Shown here in pieces: positions 43,011-52,956 of a stretch of DNA of 64,000 bases. The notes under the pieces were generated by a model, which saw only the letters and a list, made by a program, of their open reading frames with translations, was not told where the DNA came from and did not search any database. The translations under genes and the position numbers were made by a program. The DNA lies in contig CALWLD010000009.1 in NCBI GenBank assembly GCA_944381435.1, forward strand, positions 1 to 64,000. Direction: 5' to 3'. Origin of the DNA: an uncultured Clostridia bacterium (GTDB lineage: Bacteria; Bacillota; Clostridia; Lachnospirales; CAG-274). Within the stretch, counting starts at the first letter, position 1. Each line of letters begins with the position of its first letter.

Positions 43011-44246
43011 CTAAATCATAGATTTTACACAAGCTTTTGTAGCAACATAAGAAGAAGCCCAAGCCCATTGTAAATTAAAGCCACCACAATCTCCTACAAC
43101 ATCTAAAATTTCCCCAGCACAATATAAGCCTTTTATTATTTTAGATTCTAAAGTTTTATCATTAAACTCCTTAGTTTTTAACCCACCAGCAGTAACCTGT
43201 GCATTGTTAAAGCCGTTTGTATCTAATATTTCTAGTTTATAATTTTTTATATGATAAGCCATATTTTTAAGGATATCATCTGTTAAGTTTTTTACTAAAA
43301 AAGATAGCTTTTCTATGCCACTTGTTTTAGCTATAATATTACCTAAACGTTTGTTTAAAAGACCATTAAAATAGTTTTCTAAATTTGTGTAAGAAAGTAT
43401 TTTTTTTCTATCTTTTAATATGTTAAAAACATCTTCTTCTGTGAAATTTGGCATAAAATCTATATAGCCTATTAAGTTTTTATACCTAGCAAAAAGGGTA
43501 GATAGCTGAAAAACAGGAGGACCGGATATGCCATAATCTGTAAATAAAATTTCTCCGTATTCTTCTTTTAAAAAGGTATCTTTTGAATACATTTTTAAAT
43601 TACCTGTTATTTTAATACCTTTTAATGCTTTTACCTTTTCTGTAGGTGTTTTTAACTGTACTAAAGCAGGGGTAAGGGGAGTTGAGCTATGTCCTAAAGA
43701 TTTTAACAGCTTAATACCACCACCGTTTGTGCCTAAATTAGGGCTTGCAGTACCACCTGTTGCAAATATTATTTTATCTGCTAACACAGTTTCACCTTTT
43801 GCAGAAGTTATTTTAAATTTATCATTTTTTTTACTAATATTTTTAACATCAAATTCTGTTTTTATAGGTATATTTAAGCTATCAATTTTATTTCTTAAAG
43901 CATCTAATATGCTAGAGGCTTGTTCACTATAAGGATATACCTTACCATTTTCTAAAACAGTATGTAAGACACCTAGGTTATAGAAAAAATTTATAGTATC
44001 TTGAGAGGAAAACTGCTCTAAAAAATATTTTGTAAAAAAGCTATCTTCCCCATAAAAATTTTCATAAGTTGCATATATATTTGTAAAATTACAACGTCCA
44101 TTACCTGTTGCTAATATTTTTTTACCAACTCTATCTAGTTTTTCTAAAATAATTATATTTATTTTATCTTTTGCAAAGTTATAAGCGTGTATTGCTGAGC
44201 TAAGCCCAACAGCACCACCACCTACAATAGCTAATGTTTTTTTCAT
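43011..44246 (-). CDS. BaiN/YhiN-type flavoprotein (HI0933 family)
   Basis: The 411-aa protein starts with AIVGGGAVGLSSAIHA and has the family motif GKKILATGNGRCNFTN (about residues 42-57), GGTASPNLGTNGGG near 165, and a C-terminal FAD contact GLYCAGEILDVVGDCGGFNLQWAW. The family is annotated as aminoacetone oxidase-like or as 3-dehydro-bile acid reductase (BaiN); the real substrate here is unknown. It forms an operon with the following COG2509 flavoprotein. Confidence 0.88.
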   Translation of the reverse strand: MKKTLAIVGGGAVGLSSAIHAYNFAKDKINIIILEKLDRVGKKILATGNGRCNFTNIYATYENFYGEDSFFTKYFLEQFSSQDTINFFYNLGVLHTVLENGKVYPYSEQASSILDALRNKIDSLNIPIKTEFDVKNISKKNDKFKITSAKGETVLADKIIFATGGTASPNLGTNGGGIKLLKSLGHSSTPLTPALVQLKTPTEKVKALKGIKITGNLKMYSKDTFLKEEYGEILFTDYGISGPPVFQLSTLFARYKNLIGYIDFMPNFTEEDVFNILKDRKKILSYTNLENYFNGLLNKRLGNIIAKTSGIEKLSFLVKNLTDDILKNMAYHIKNYKLEILDTNGFNNAQVTAGGLKTKEFNDKTLESKIIKGLYCAGEILDVVGDCGGFNLQWAWASSYVATKACVKSMI

Positions 44247-44342
44247 TTTATCACCTTAGTTTATATTTTATAAATTTATCTTTATAGAGTATACACTTAT
44301 TAAACTATCAATGCAAGCATAAAAACATATTAATTATCATAA

Positions 44343-44370
44343 AAATAGCCACTATTTTTATAGTGGCTAT
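44343..44370 (-). terminator. Terminator of the LCP gene
   Basis: AAATAGCCACTA / TAGTGGCTATTT stem with A/T-rich flanks directly after the LCP stop. Confidence 0.85.
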
Positions 44371-44373
44371 TTT

Positions 44374-45735
44374 TTAAGAAGAAGTTTCCTCTGTATCTTG
44401 GCTTGCTGTTTCTATAAGTTCATCTTCAGTGCCTAAAACTATTGTTATATCATAGCCATATTCTTCTGTTTTTAGCTTGTTTACAACAATTTTAGAATTT
44501 TTAAAGAATTTTTGTAAATCATTTCCTTGTCCGTGCTCTGCTACATATATTTTTGTTTCCTGTGATTTAGCATCTAGGGAGTCACCAATGTTACCTACAA
44601 TATATCCATTATCTTGTAGAAGGTCTTTTGTTTTACCTGCTAAGCCAGATGTATAGCTACCATTTAATACTTGTATAGATTTATCAAAGCTATCTACGTA
44701 TACAATATCTTCTGGGTTTACAGTAGGAGCTTTAAATACTTCATATGCAAATTCTTTAACCTGTGCATCATCTAAAATAACAAAAGAAGTACCACTTATA
44801 GTTTGTGGTGTACAAGGGATAGTGTAGGTGTTAATATTATTTGTATCTATTTTTTTGATTTCTCCTAAATATTTTACAGCATCATCTATACCAAAGTTTG
44901 TATCTACATATTGAGTTAAAGTTGTATAATATGCTTTAGGGTTAGATATAACAGTATCTACACTTGTAACCTTTTTTATAAACTCACTAACAAAAGCTTG
45001 TTGAACTTCAACTCTATCTAAATCCCCACGAGCATAGCCAGATTTTTTACCGTTATCATATCTATAACGTAAAAGCTGTTCTGCCTTATCCCCGTCTAAA
45101 AGTTGCATACCTGGTTGTAAATCTATATACAAATCTTGTGTTGGGTCTGAATATTTCATACGTCTAGGTACATCAAACTCTATACCACCAACAGAATCTA
45201 CTATATATTTAAAGCCTTCAAAGTTAAAATGTACATAGTAATCTATCTCTACATCTAATAAATCTTCTAAATATCTTTCTAAAAACTCCATCCCTTGCTC
45301 TTGACCATAGTTTGGTATAGCATTTATCTTTTTAAAGTCTGGGTTATCATTTTTTATTATAGGAAAATTTTGTACCATAACTTCCCACATATCAGGAGGG
45401 ATTGAAACCTTTGTATCTCTAGGGATAGATACTACAGATACTTGGTTATTTATAGCGTTATAATCTACAAGCATTATGCCATCTGTTCTTCCTTCCTCTT
45501 CATCGGTACAAGCTACAAGGACTAGCGTTCTATCTGGTGGCTTTGGTAAAACCTTTTCTGTAACCTTGTTTACAAAGCTACCACCACCATTATTAGGGTC
45601 GCTTGTTATAAAAGCATATACAAAAAAGCAAACTAGCCCTATAAAATATAACGTTAGCATTGAGAAAACTATTTTAAAAAACTTTCTCTTTAGGCTTTTT
45701 TTCTTCTTTCTTTTTCTTCTGTTTCTATTTTGCAT
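44374..45735 (-). CDS. LytR-CpsA-Psr family protein
   Basis: This 453-aa envelope enzyme transfers teichoic acid or polysaccharide chains from lipid carriers to peptidoglycan. It has a very basic cytoplasmic start (RNRRKRKKKKSLKRK), one membrane segment (about residues 17-39) and the LCP catalytic domain (about 75-260). That domain includes VSIPRDTKVSIP, INAIPNYGQEQG, VDSVGGIEFDVP and AEQLLRYRYDNGKKSGYARGDLDRVEVQQ, which hold the conserved Asp and Arg residues. A LytR_C domain (about 345-435) follows. The ATG has AAAGGAG. Confidence 0.92.
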   Translation of the reverse strand: MQNRNRRKRKKKKSLKRKFFKIVFSMLTLYFIGLVCFFVYAFITSDPNNGGGSFVNKVTEKVLPKPPDRTLVLVACTDEEEGRTDGIMLVDYNAINNQVSVVSIPRDTKVSIPPDMWEVMVQNFPIIKNDNPDFKKINAIPNYGQEQGMEFLERYLEDLLDVEIDYYVHFNFEGFKYIVDSVGGIEFDVPRRMKYSDPTQDLYIDLQPGMQLLDGDKAEQLLRYRYDNGKKSGYARGDLDRVEVQQAFVSEFIKKVTSVDTVISNPKAYYTTLTQYVDTNFGIDDAVKYLGEIKKIDTNNINTYTIPCTPQTISGTSFVILDDAQVKEFAYEVFKAPTVNPEDIVYVDSFDKSIQVLNGSYTSGLAGKTKDLLQDNGYIVGNIGDSLDAKSQETKIYVAEHGQGNDLQKFFKNSKIVVNKLKTEEYGYDITIVLGTEDELIETASQDTEETSS

Positions 45736-45760
45736 AAGTTCTCCTTTTTATGTTAATTTT

Positions 45761-47086
45761 TTATATATTTTTAGGGTGCCATTTTTTAGAAAATATCCTT
45801 GTAAAATAAAAAGCAGACCTAAACACCCAATCTATATACATACCTGCCCAAACACCATATATTCCATAGCCTAGATATACACCAAGCAACCAAGAGAAAA
45901 ATATCCTAAAAATAATAAGGCTTATTACAGATATGTTCATAGTAAACTTAGCATCACCTGTAGCTCTTAATGCACTAGGTGTCATAAAAGATGTTGCCCA
46001 AAAGATAGGGCTTAAAATTAAAAAGCTATTTATAAGGTTATGAGAATATTCTAAAACTTGAGCATCTTTTGTATATAATAAATATATATTACCACAAAAT
46101 AGGTAAAAAATGATGTTCATTATAAGCTGGGATATGTTAGCGCCAAAGGTTTGGCTTAGCATAACTTTTTTTGTTCGGTTCATATCTCCGCTTCCATAGG
46201 CAACGCCTGTGGTTGGAACACAGGTAACTTGATATGTTTTGCCTGGTAATTGTATAAAATTTGATATAGAATTACATATTGTATTTGCAGATAGTGCAGG
46301 TGTACCCATACCAGACATAAAAACTTGCACTAATAGCTTACCACCGTTAAATATTATACCGTCTACAGAATTTGGTATTGCTATATCTAAAACAGGTTTT
46401 AAAATTTTTAAGCTAAATTTTATAGTAGGCTTTGGCATTTTTAAAATACGTGGCTTAAAATATATGTAAAAATAAAGGATTCCGCTAGATATAAGGCGAG
46501 AGGCTAAAAGCCCATACCCAACGCTACTTATACCAAGCTTTAAAACTTTTATACAAAAAACAGTTATTATTACATAAAATATATTTGATAAAAAGGCACC
46601 TATAAGAGGGCTTAAATTATCACCTGTTGCACGCCTTATACCTGTAAAAACATTAAAAAGTGCTAAAAAGGGCAAGGATATAGATGTAAAAAATAAATAT
46701 ACACCAGCAGAATCTAAAACTGCTTGCTCTGCCTTGCCAAAAAGCAGATTTAAAAGAGGGGTTCTAAATATCATAAGAAAAGCACTTATAATGATAGATG
46801 CATAAATAGATATAGTGATAGAATGGTTAGCACAATCTTGTGCTTTTTTTATATCGTTTCTACCTACGCATTGGGATACTATTGCTGTTATACCAGTTGC
46901 AATACAAGTTAAAACATTCATAAATACAAAGTTTATCTGATCTACCATACCAACACCAGCACTAACAGCCGTACCAAGCCCACTAACTAACATTGTGCCT
47001 AGCATAGTAGAAACAGTAGAAAGTGTTTGCTCTAGCATAACAGGTAAATATAAATTGAAAAAGCGATAAGCCTTTAAGCTTTTCAT
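45761..47086 (-). CDS. MATE-family efflux transporter
   Basis: The 441-aa membrane protein has about twelve segments. The two halves begin with the MATE pattern (FFNLYLPVMLEQTLSTVSTMLGTMLVSGLG near residue 9; DIAIPNSVDGIIFNGGKLLVQVFMSGMG near 235). It would export cationic compounds with sodium or proton exchange. It starts 32 bases downstream of glnS and ends 25 bases before the LCP gene on the same strand. Confidence 0.9.
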   Translation of the reverse strand: MKSLKAYRFFNLYLPVMLEQTLSTVSTMLGTMLVSGLGTAVSAGVGMVDQINFVFMNVLTCIATGITAIVSQCVGRNDIKKAQDCANHSITISIYASIIISAFLMIFRTPLLNLLFGKAEQAVLDSAGVYLFFTSISLPFLALFNVFTGIRRATGDNLSPLIGAFLSNIFYVIITVFCIKVLKLGISSVGYGLLASRLISSGILYFYIYFKPRILKMPKPTIKFSLKILKPVLDIAIPNSVDGIIFNGGKLLVQVFMSGMGTPALSANTICNSISNFIQLPGKTYQVTCVPTTGVAYGSGDMNRTKKVMLSQTFGANISQLIMNIIFYLFCGNIYLLYTKDAQVLEYSHNLINSFLILSPIFWATSFMTPSALRATGDAKFTMNISVISLIIFRIFFSWLLGVYLGYGIYGVWAGMYIDWVFRSAFYFTRIFSKKWHPKNI

Positions 47087-47118
47087 AAAATTGCCCCCTC
47101 TAAAATAAGTTTATAAAA

Positions 47119-48777
47119 CTATGCTTTAAAAGAACTTTTTAAAGAAACTATTCTGTTAAATACAAGGTTATCTTTTTCAAAATGCTTACTATCTGCTATA
47201 AAATAGCCGTTTCTTATAAACTGGAACCTATCCATTTTGTTTGCGTTACATATAGAAGGCTCTATATAAGCATTGTTTAATACTATTAAAGAATTTTTGT
47301 TTTCAACAAGCTCTTTTTCATTTTCTTCAGATGGCACCACAAGGCTATCGTATAAATTAACAGTAGCTTTAACTGCGTGTTTAGCAGATACCCAGTGTAT
47401 TGTACCTTTTACCTTACGCCCTGTAAAGCCTGAACCGCTTTTTGTTTCTGGGTCGTAAGTACATCTAAGCTCTATAATGTTGCCATTTTCATCTTTTATA
47501 ACTTCGTTACACATTATAAAATAAGCACCTTTTAGCCTAACTTCTTTACCAACAGAAAGCCTAAAGAACTTTTTAGGTGCATCTTCTAAAAAGTCATCTC
47601 TTTCTATATAAAGCTCACGACAGAAAGTAACTTCTCTAGTGCCTAAATCTTCATTTTCTGGGTTGTTTTCTATAACTAATGTTTCTTCTTTATCTTCTGG
47701 GTAATTAGTTATAACAACTTTTATAGGGTCTAAAACGGCCATAACAACATTTACTTTAGCCTTTAAATCTTCCCTTATACAGTATTCAAGCTGAGCTGTA
47801 TCTACAACACTTGATGCTTTTGATACACCTACCATTTGGCAGAAGTTTTTTATAGATTCTGGGGTATAACCTCTTCTTCTAATACCAGATAAGGTAACAA
47901 GGCGTGGGTCGTCCCAACCATCTACCTTGCCTTCTTCTACTAATTGTCTTAAATATCTTTTACCCATAATTGTATTAGATAAATTAAGCTTTGCAAATTC
48001 TATTTGGCGTGGCTTAACTTTAAAATCAAGCTCGTTTATAAACCAATCGTATAAAGGGCGATGGTCTTCAAATTCCATTGTACAAATAGAATGTGTTATT
48101 TCTTCAAAGGCATCTTCTAAAGGGTGTGCAAAATCGTACATAGGGTATATGCACCAATCGTTGCCTGTTTTATGGTGAGGGATATGAGCTATCCTATAAA
48201 TAACAGGGTCTCGCATATTTATATTGCCTGATGACATATCTATTTTTGCACGAAGAGTTTTTTCACCATCTTTAAATTCGCCTTTTCTCATACGCTCAAA
48301 AAGGTCTAGGTTTTCTTCTATAGAACGGTTTCTATAAGGGCTTTCTTCACCTTTAGTGTTTAATGTGCCTCTTTTTTCTCTTATTTCTTCTGGGGTTAAA
48401 TCGCATACGTAAGCTTTGCCTTTTTTTATAAGCTTAACGGCACATTCATACATTTTTTCAAAATAGCTAGATGCAAAATAAAGCCTATCTTCCCAATCAA
48501 AGCCTAGCCAAGCTATGTCTTCTTTTATAGAACGAACAAACTCATCATCTTCTTTAGCTGGGTTTGTATCATCAAAACGAAGGTTACATTTGCCACCATA
48601 ATGCTCTGCAAGCCCAAAGTTAAGGCAGATACTTTTAGCGTGTCCTATGTGAAGATAGCCGTTAGGTTCTGGAGGAAACCTTGTATGAAGCTTATTAAGC
48701 TCGCCTTTTAAATCTTCTTGTATATAGCTATGTATAAAATTACCTGTTTGAGCTAGGTTGTTATTTTCATTTTCCAT
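47119..48777 (-). CDS. glnS: Glutaminyl-tRNA synthetase
   Basis: The 552-aa class I enzyme charges tRNA-Gln. The HIGH motif is in [22 protein letters not shown] (about residues 34-55), followed by [16 protein letters not shown] and the catalytic-core block [32 protein letters not shown]. The KMSKS-equivalent reads [12 protein letters not shown], where many bacterial enzymes have VMSKRKL. The C-terminal anticodon-binding barrels end near [12 protein letters not shown]. Length is normal. AGGAGG precedes the ATG. Its product acts on the tRNA-Gln at 79-150. Confidence 0.95.
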   Translation of the reverse strand: MENENNNLAQTGNFIHSYIQEDLKGELNKLHTRFPPEPNGYLHIGHAKSICLNFGLAEHYGGKCNLRFDDTNPAKEDDEFVRSIKEDIAWLGFDWEDRLYFASSYFEKMYECAVKLIKKGKAYVCDLTPEEIREKRGTLNTKGEESPYRNRSIEENLDLFERMRKGEFKDGEKTLRAKIDMSSGNINMRDPVIYRIAHIPHHKTGNDWCIYPMYDFAHPLEDAFEEITHSICTMEFEDHRPLYDWFINELDFKVKPRQIEFAKLNLSNTIMGKRYLRQLVEEGKVDGWDDPRLVTLSGIRRRGYTPESIKNFCQMVGVSKASSVVDTAQLEYCIREDLKAKVNVVMAVLDPIKVVITNYPEDKEETLVIENNPENEDLGTREVTFCRELYIERDDFLEDAPKKFFRLSVGKEVRLKGAYFIMCNEVIKDENGNIIELRCTYDPETKSGSGFTGRKVKGTIHWVSAKHAVKATVNLYDSLVVPSEENEKELVENKNSLIVLNNAYIEPSICNANKMDRFQFIRNGYFIADSKHFEKDNLVFNRIVSLKSSFKA

Positions 48778-48796
48778 AAATTTATCCTCCTAATAT

Positions 48797-49027
48797 TTAA
48801 AGTGAATGACTTTCAAAATCGTAATAATAAAAAACTTTTTTACAATGCTTACACATACCAAATTTCATTATTTTATCATTATTTTCTGTTGAAAGCTTAA
48901 AATCTAGATTTACTTTTATATTATTACCAGTTTTTTGGCAAATATGATTTTCAAAATAATAATTTTTGCTTTTTTCAAAGCCTGTAGCATTTGACATAAT
49001 ATCTCTTAAGCTATCTAAAAGCTCCAT
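48797..49027 (-). CDS. Small uncharacterised protein with Cys pairs, 76 aa
   Basis: I place the start at ATG 49027, five bases after GGAGG; the in-frame ATG at 49039 overlaps that site. The first 20 residues are helical (MELLDSLRDIMSNATGFEKS). The rest has a single Cys (NHICQKTGN) and a CxxC (GMCKHCKKVFYYYDF), which may bind metal. I recognise no family. It is 20 bases upstream of glnS and may be co-transcribed with it. Confidence 0.55.
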   Translation of the reverse strand: MELLDSLRDIMSNATGFEKSKNYYFENHICQKTGNNIKVNLDFKLSTENNDKIMKFGMCKHCKKVFYYYDFESHSL

Positions 49028-49042
49028 AATATCCTCCATATA

Positions 49043-49121
49043 ATATTAAAATAAAATTTAATATATATTAAAATAAAATTTTATATATATATTAAAATAA
49101 TATTTATATATATTAAAATAA
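49043..49121. repeat. Four AT-rich tandem repeats of about 22 bases
   Basis: The word ATATTAAAATAA occurs at 49043, 49065, 49089 and 49110, with similar intervening sequence. It lies in the upstream region of the 76-aa protein gene. No CRISPR-like spacers are present. Confidence 0.75.
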
Positions 49122-49229
49122 TGTATTTTAATCATTAATATATTATTATATTATAAACGTATTAAAAGGTCAAATTTTTTTGAAATTTTAGCTGTTAAAA
49201 AAATTTTTAAAAAAATTTTAAAAAAAGTG

Positions 49230-49258
49230 TTGACATATTGAAAATTATAATATATAAT
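49230..49258 (+). promoter_or_regulatory. Strong promoter of the tRNA-Phe/Lys unit
   Basis: TTGACA (49230-49235) and TATAAT (49253-49258), both perfect, are separated by 17 bases and lie about 20 bases before tRNA-Phe. Confidence 0.9.
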
Positions 49259-49278
49259 TGATTTTGTTGTTGAGGCAA

Positions 49279-49354
<76 letters not shown>

Positions 49355-49358
49355 TTTT

Positions 49359-49431
49359 GGGTCACTAGCTCAGTTGGTAGAGCACTGGACTTTTAATCCA
49401 GGTGTCCCGGGTTCGAGCCCCGGGTGACTCA
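49359..49431 (+). tRNA. tRNA-Lys (anticodon TTT)
   Basis: Acceptor arms GGGTCAC and GTGACTC, D-arm GCTCAGTTGGTAGAGC, anticodon loop CTTTTAA, T-arm CCGGGTTCGAGCCCCGG. No CCA is encoded. It is four bases from tRNA-Phe and shares its promoter and terminator. Confidence 0.97.
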
Positions 49432-49442
49432 CTTATAAAAAG

Positions 49443-49476
49443 GGTGTACGCTATTAAGCGTATGCTTTTTTTGTAT
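49443..49476 (+). terminator. Terminator of the tRNA-Phe/Lys unit
   Basis: A 9-bp stem GTGTACGCT / AGCGTATGC with two G-U pairs is followed by seven T. Confidence 0.85.
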
Positions 49477-49722
49477 ATAAAATTATTATTTATAACATTT
49501 TATCAGCTTATAACAGAAATGGTGGATATTTTATAATAATACTATATAGTATATTACATATTAAGTATTTTTACATTGTTCTATAATAAATTAATTAAAA
49601 AATGTGGATATATTTTACCATTTATGTTAAAATTAAAAATAAAACTATAATTATAATATACAATACACTTTGTGTTATACATATAGATACCATATATAGT
49701 TATAATTTTAAAGGAGAATGAT

Positions 49723-52362
49723 ATGGAAAAATTAATGCTTATTGACGGACACAGTATAATGAACAGAGCTTTTTATGCAATACCACTTTTAACAAATAAA
49801 GATGGACAGCATACAAACGCTATATATGGCTTTTTAAACATTTTATTTAAGCTTATAGAAGAAGAACAACCTACATATATAGGCGTTAGTTTTGATTTGC
49901 CAAAACCTACATTTAGACACTTAAAATATAGCGATTATAAAGGAAACAGAAAAAAATCTCCAGATGAGCTTAGAACGCAAATTCCTTTAATTAAAGAAGT
50001 TTTAAAAGCTATGAACGTTATTATTTATGAAAAAGAAGGTTATGAGGCAGACGATGTTTTAGCTACTATTGCAAAAAAGGCAGAGGCTATGGGTATAAGC
50101 CCTGTTATTGTAAGCGGAGATAGAGATTTATTGCAAATTGCTACAGAAAATATAAAAATTAAAATACCTAAAACAAAAGCAGGTAAAACAGAAACAGAAG
50201 ATTATTTTGAAAAAGATGTTATAGAAAAATATGGGGTAACACCTACAGAATTTATAGAAGTTAAAGCACTTATGGGGGATACATCAGACAATGTACCAGG
50301 GGTACCTTCTGTTGGTGAAAAAACTGCTATAAAAATAATAAATGAATATAAAACAGTGGAAACTGCTATAGAAAATGCAGAAAACATTAAGCCTAAAAAG
50401 GCAGGGGAAAATCTTTTACAATATAAAGAACAGGCAATGCTTAGCAAATATTTAGTTACTATAGATACTAATGTACCTATAGATTTTATAAATGTTAAAA
50501 CAGAAGATATATTTAACGAAAGTTTTTTTAATGAATGCCAAAAATATGAACTAAAAAGCATATTAGCTAAATTTAAAGAAACACCTAAAAAAGAAGATGA
50601 TGTTAAATTTAACCTTATAGACAACATAGAAGAGGCTAAAGCATATTTTGATACCCTTAAAAAAGATGAAGAAATAGCATATAAAATGATATATGATAAT
50701 GATATATTTGCAGGGGTTGGCTTTACAACAAAAGAAGATAACGGTACGTTTATTAAAGTTTATGATTGCATAGATGAAGATGAATTTTTAAATATATATA
50801 AGCCTTTTTTTGAAGAGAACTATAAAAAAATAACATTAGATGGTAAAACAGATATTGTGTTTTTAACAAAAAAAGGAATAAGCTTAAATAACCTAACATT
50901 TGATGTTATGATAGGGGCTTATATATTAAACCCTAGCAAAAATAAATACGACTATAACCATATTGCAGAAGAATTTTTAAGCCTAGAATACGATGAAAAA
51001 GATGATATATTAGGCACTAGAAAATCTAAAAAGTTTATTTATGATATAGAAGAAGATTTATGGTTTAAATACTGCGCAAGGCATAGCTATGTAGCTTATA
51101 AAGCAAAGGAGATTATTAGCAAGAAAATAGAAGAAAATGACCAACAAAATTTATTTTATAACATAGAAATGCCTCTTATAGAAGTTTTAGCTAGTATGGA
51201 GCTTTATGGCATAAAAGTTTGTAAAGAAGAGCTTATAGAATATCAGCAAGAGCTAGATAAAGAGATAGAAGAGCTTACAAAAGAAATACATTTAATAGCA
51301 GGGGAAGAATTTAACATAAATTCTTCTAAACAACTAGGAGAAATACTTTTTGATAAATTTAACTTAAAAGGTGGCAAAAAAACAACAAGAGGCTGGTCTA
51401 CATCTGCCGATGTTTTAGAAAAGCTATATGATAAACACGAAATAATACCTAAAATATTAGTATATAGAACTTATGCAAAATTAAAAAGTACTTATGCAGA
51501 TGGGCTTTTAAACGTTTTAGATGAAAAAACAAGCAGGATATATTCAAGCTTTAACCAAACAGCAACAGCAACAGGTAGGCTAAGTAGCACTGAACCTAAC
51601 TTACAAAACATACCTATAAAGATAGAGCTTGGGCATAAGGTAAGAAAAGTTTTTAAACCAGAGGAAGGTTACATTTTTGTAGATGCTGATTATTCTCAAA
51701 TAGAGCTTAGGGTGCTTGCACATTTATCTCAAGATGAACATCTTATACAAGCTTTTAACGAAGGGCAAGATATACACAAAATGACAGCATCTAAAATTTT
51801 TAAAAAGCCTTTAGATGAGGTTACAACTTTTGAAAGAGGAGCAGCTAAAGCTATAAACTTTGGGCTTATATATGGAAAACAAGCCTTTTCTCTTTCTCAA
51901 GATTTAGGCATTACAAAGGCTAAAGCAGAAGAATATATAAACGACTATTTTGATAAATACCCTAGCATAAAAGAATTTTTAGATAATACAGTAAAACAAA
52001 CTAAAGAAACAGGATATACTAAAACTTACTTTGGCAGAATAAGATATGTACCTGAGATAAATTCATCTAACTTTTTACAAAGAGGCATAGGCGAAAGGAT
52101 AGCTATGAACACGCCTATACAAGGTACAGCTGCAGATATTATAAAAATTGCTATGATAAAAGTTTACAACCGTATAAAAAAGGAAAACCTAAAGTCAAGG
52201 TTAATATTACAAGTGCACGATGAGCTTTTAATAGAAACTTACAAAGAAGAAAAAGAAATTATTAAAAATATTTTAAAAGATGAAATGGAAAATGCTATAC
52301 AATTTTCTGTAAAAATGCTTATAGATATAAACGAAGGTGAAAACTGGTATGACACAAAATAA
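49723..52362 (+). CDS. polA: DNA polymerase I
   Basis: The 879-aa enzyme fills gaps and removes RNA primers. The N-terminal 5' nuclease domain (about 1-290) has LIDGHSIMNRAFYA, YEADDVLATIA and GDTSDNVPGVPSVGEKTA. The middle 3'-5' exonuclease-like domain (about 300-470) lacks the first D-x-E motif and the final Y-x-x-x-D, so proofreading is probably absent, as in Bacillus and Thermus. The polymerase domain has motif A DYSQIELRVLAHLSQD near 655, motif B around GAAKAINFGLIYG near 707, and motif C LQVHDELLIE near 828. It heads an operon: coaE overlaps its end by 14 bases. Confidence 0.97.
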   Translation: MEKLMLIDGHSIMNRAFYAIPLLTNKDGQHTNAIYGFLNILFKLIEEEQPTYIGVSFDLPKPTFRHLKYSDYKGNRKKSPDELRTQIPLIKEVLKAMNVIIYEKEGYEADDVLATIAKKAEAMGISPVIVSGDRDLLQIATENIKIKIPKTKAGKTETEDYFEKDVIEKYGVTPTEFIEVKALMGDTSDNVPGVPSVGEKTAIKIINEYKTVETAIENAENIKPKKAGENLLQYKEQAMLSKYLVTIDTNVPIDFINVKTEDIFNESFFNECQKYELKSILAKFKETPKKEDDVKFNLIDNIEEAKAYFDTLKKDEEIAYKMIYDNDIFAGVGFTTKEDNGTFIKVYDCIDEDEFLNIYKPFFEENYKKITLDGKTDIVFLTKKGISLNNLTFDVMIGAYILNPSKNKYDYNHIAEEFLSLEYDEKDDILGTRKSKKFIYDIEEDLWFKYCARHSYVAYKAKEIISKKIEENDQQNLFYNIEMPLIEVLASMELYGIKVCKEELIEYQQELDKEIEELTKEIHLIAGEEFNINSSKQLGEILFDKFNLKGGKKTTRGWSTSADVLEKLYDKHEIIPKILVYRTYAKLKSTYADGLLNVLDEKTSRIYSSFNQTATATGRLSSTEPNLQNIPIKIELGHKVRKVFKPEEGYIFVDADYSQIELRVLAHLSQDEHLIQAFNEGQDIHKMTASKIFKKPLDEVTTFERGAAKAINFGLIYGKQAFSLSQDLGITKAKAEEYINDYFDKYPSIKEFLDNTVKQTKETGYTKTYFGRIRYVPEINSSNFLQRGIGERIAMNTPIQGTAADIIKIAMIKVYNRIKKENLKSRLILQVHDELLIETYKEEKEIIKNILKDEMENAIQFSVKMLIDINEGENWYDTK

Positions 52363-52954
52363 AACTATAATAATAGGTTTAACAGGAGGAACAGGCTGTG
52401 GAAAAACCACAGTTTGTTCTATCTTAAAAAAATATAACGCATATATTATAGATGCAGATAAGATAGCCCATAGCGTTATAAAAAAAGGAAAAGATGCATA
52501 CATTCAAATAGTAGATTATTTTGGAAATGACATTTTAAATGATGATAAAGAGATAGATAGAAAAAAACTTGGGAAAATAGTTTTTTCTGATAAAGAAAAG
52601 CTAGATTATTTAACAAAAACAACTCATAAATACATTGTTAAAGAAATAAAACAATTAATAAATACTAAAAAAGAAGAAAATAAATATAACTATATTGTGA
52701 TAGATGCTCCTCTCTTGATAGAAGCTAATTTACATAAAATAGTAGATACTGTATGGATAGTTTATGCTAATTTAGAAACAAGAATACAAAGGCTTAAGGT
52801 AAGAGATAATATAGAAGAAGAGGTTGTTATAAACAGGATAAACAGCCAAACACCTTTTGAGGAAAACAAAAAATTTGCAGATTTTGTTATATTTAACGAT
52901 GAAGGGGCTAACCTTGAAGAAATTATAAAACAACAATTAAAAAAGGAAGTTTGA
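52349..52954 (+). CDS. coaE: Dephospho-CoA kinase
   Basis: The 201-aa enzyme does the last step of coenzyme A synthesis. The P-loop GLTGGTGCGKTTVCSILKK is at about residues 9-27, IIDADKIAHSV follows near 32, and the C-terminus has the VVINRINSQTPFEENKKFAD region. I chose ATG 52349 over an in-frame GTG at 52337. It overlaps polA by 14 bases; polA-coaE linkage is common in Firmicutes. Confidence 0.95.
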   Translation: MTQNKTIIIGLTGGTGCGKTTVCSILKKYNAYIIDADKIAHSVIKKGKDAYIQIVDYFGNDILNDDKEIDRKKLGKIVFSDKEKLDYLTKTTHKYIVKEIKQLINTKKEENKYNYIVIDAPLLIEANLHKIVDTVWIVYANLETRIQRLKVRDNIEEEVVINRINSQTPFEENKKFADFVIFNDEGANLEEIIKQQLKKEV

Positions 52955-52956
52955 TA

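Noticed and set aside
45476-45874. 132-aa plus-strand frame opposite the LCP and MATE genes
   Set aside because: It is antisense to two well-supported genes, has no ribosome-binding site and looks like low-complexity shadow coding.
48778-49040. T-box leader for glnS
   Set aside because: A short gene occupies the space, and no T-box core sequence (TGGNACCGCG) or specifier structure is seen.
49043-49121. Possible CRISPR array from regularly spaced repeats
   Set aside because: The repeats are only about 12 bases, pure A/T, with near-identical intervening sequence, and no cas genes are present.
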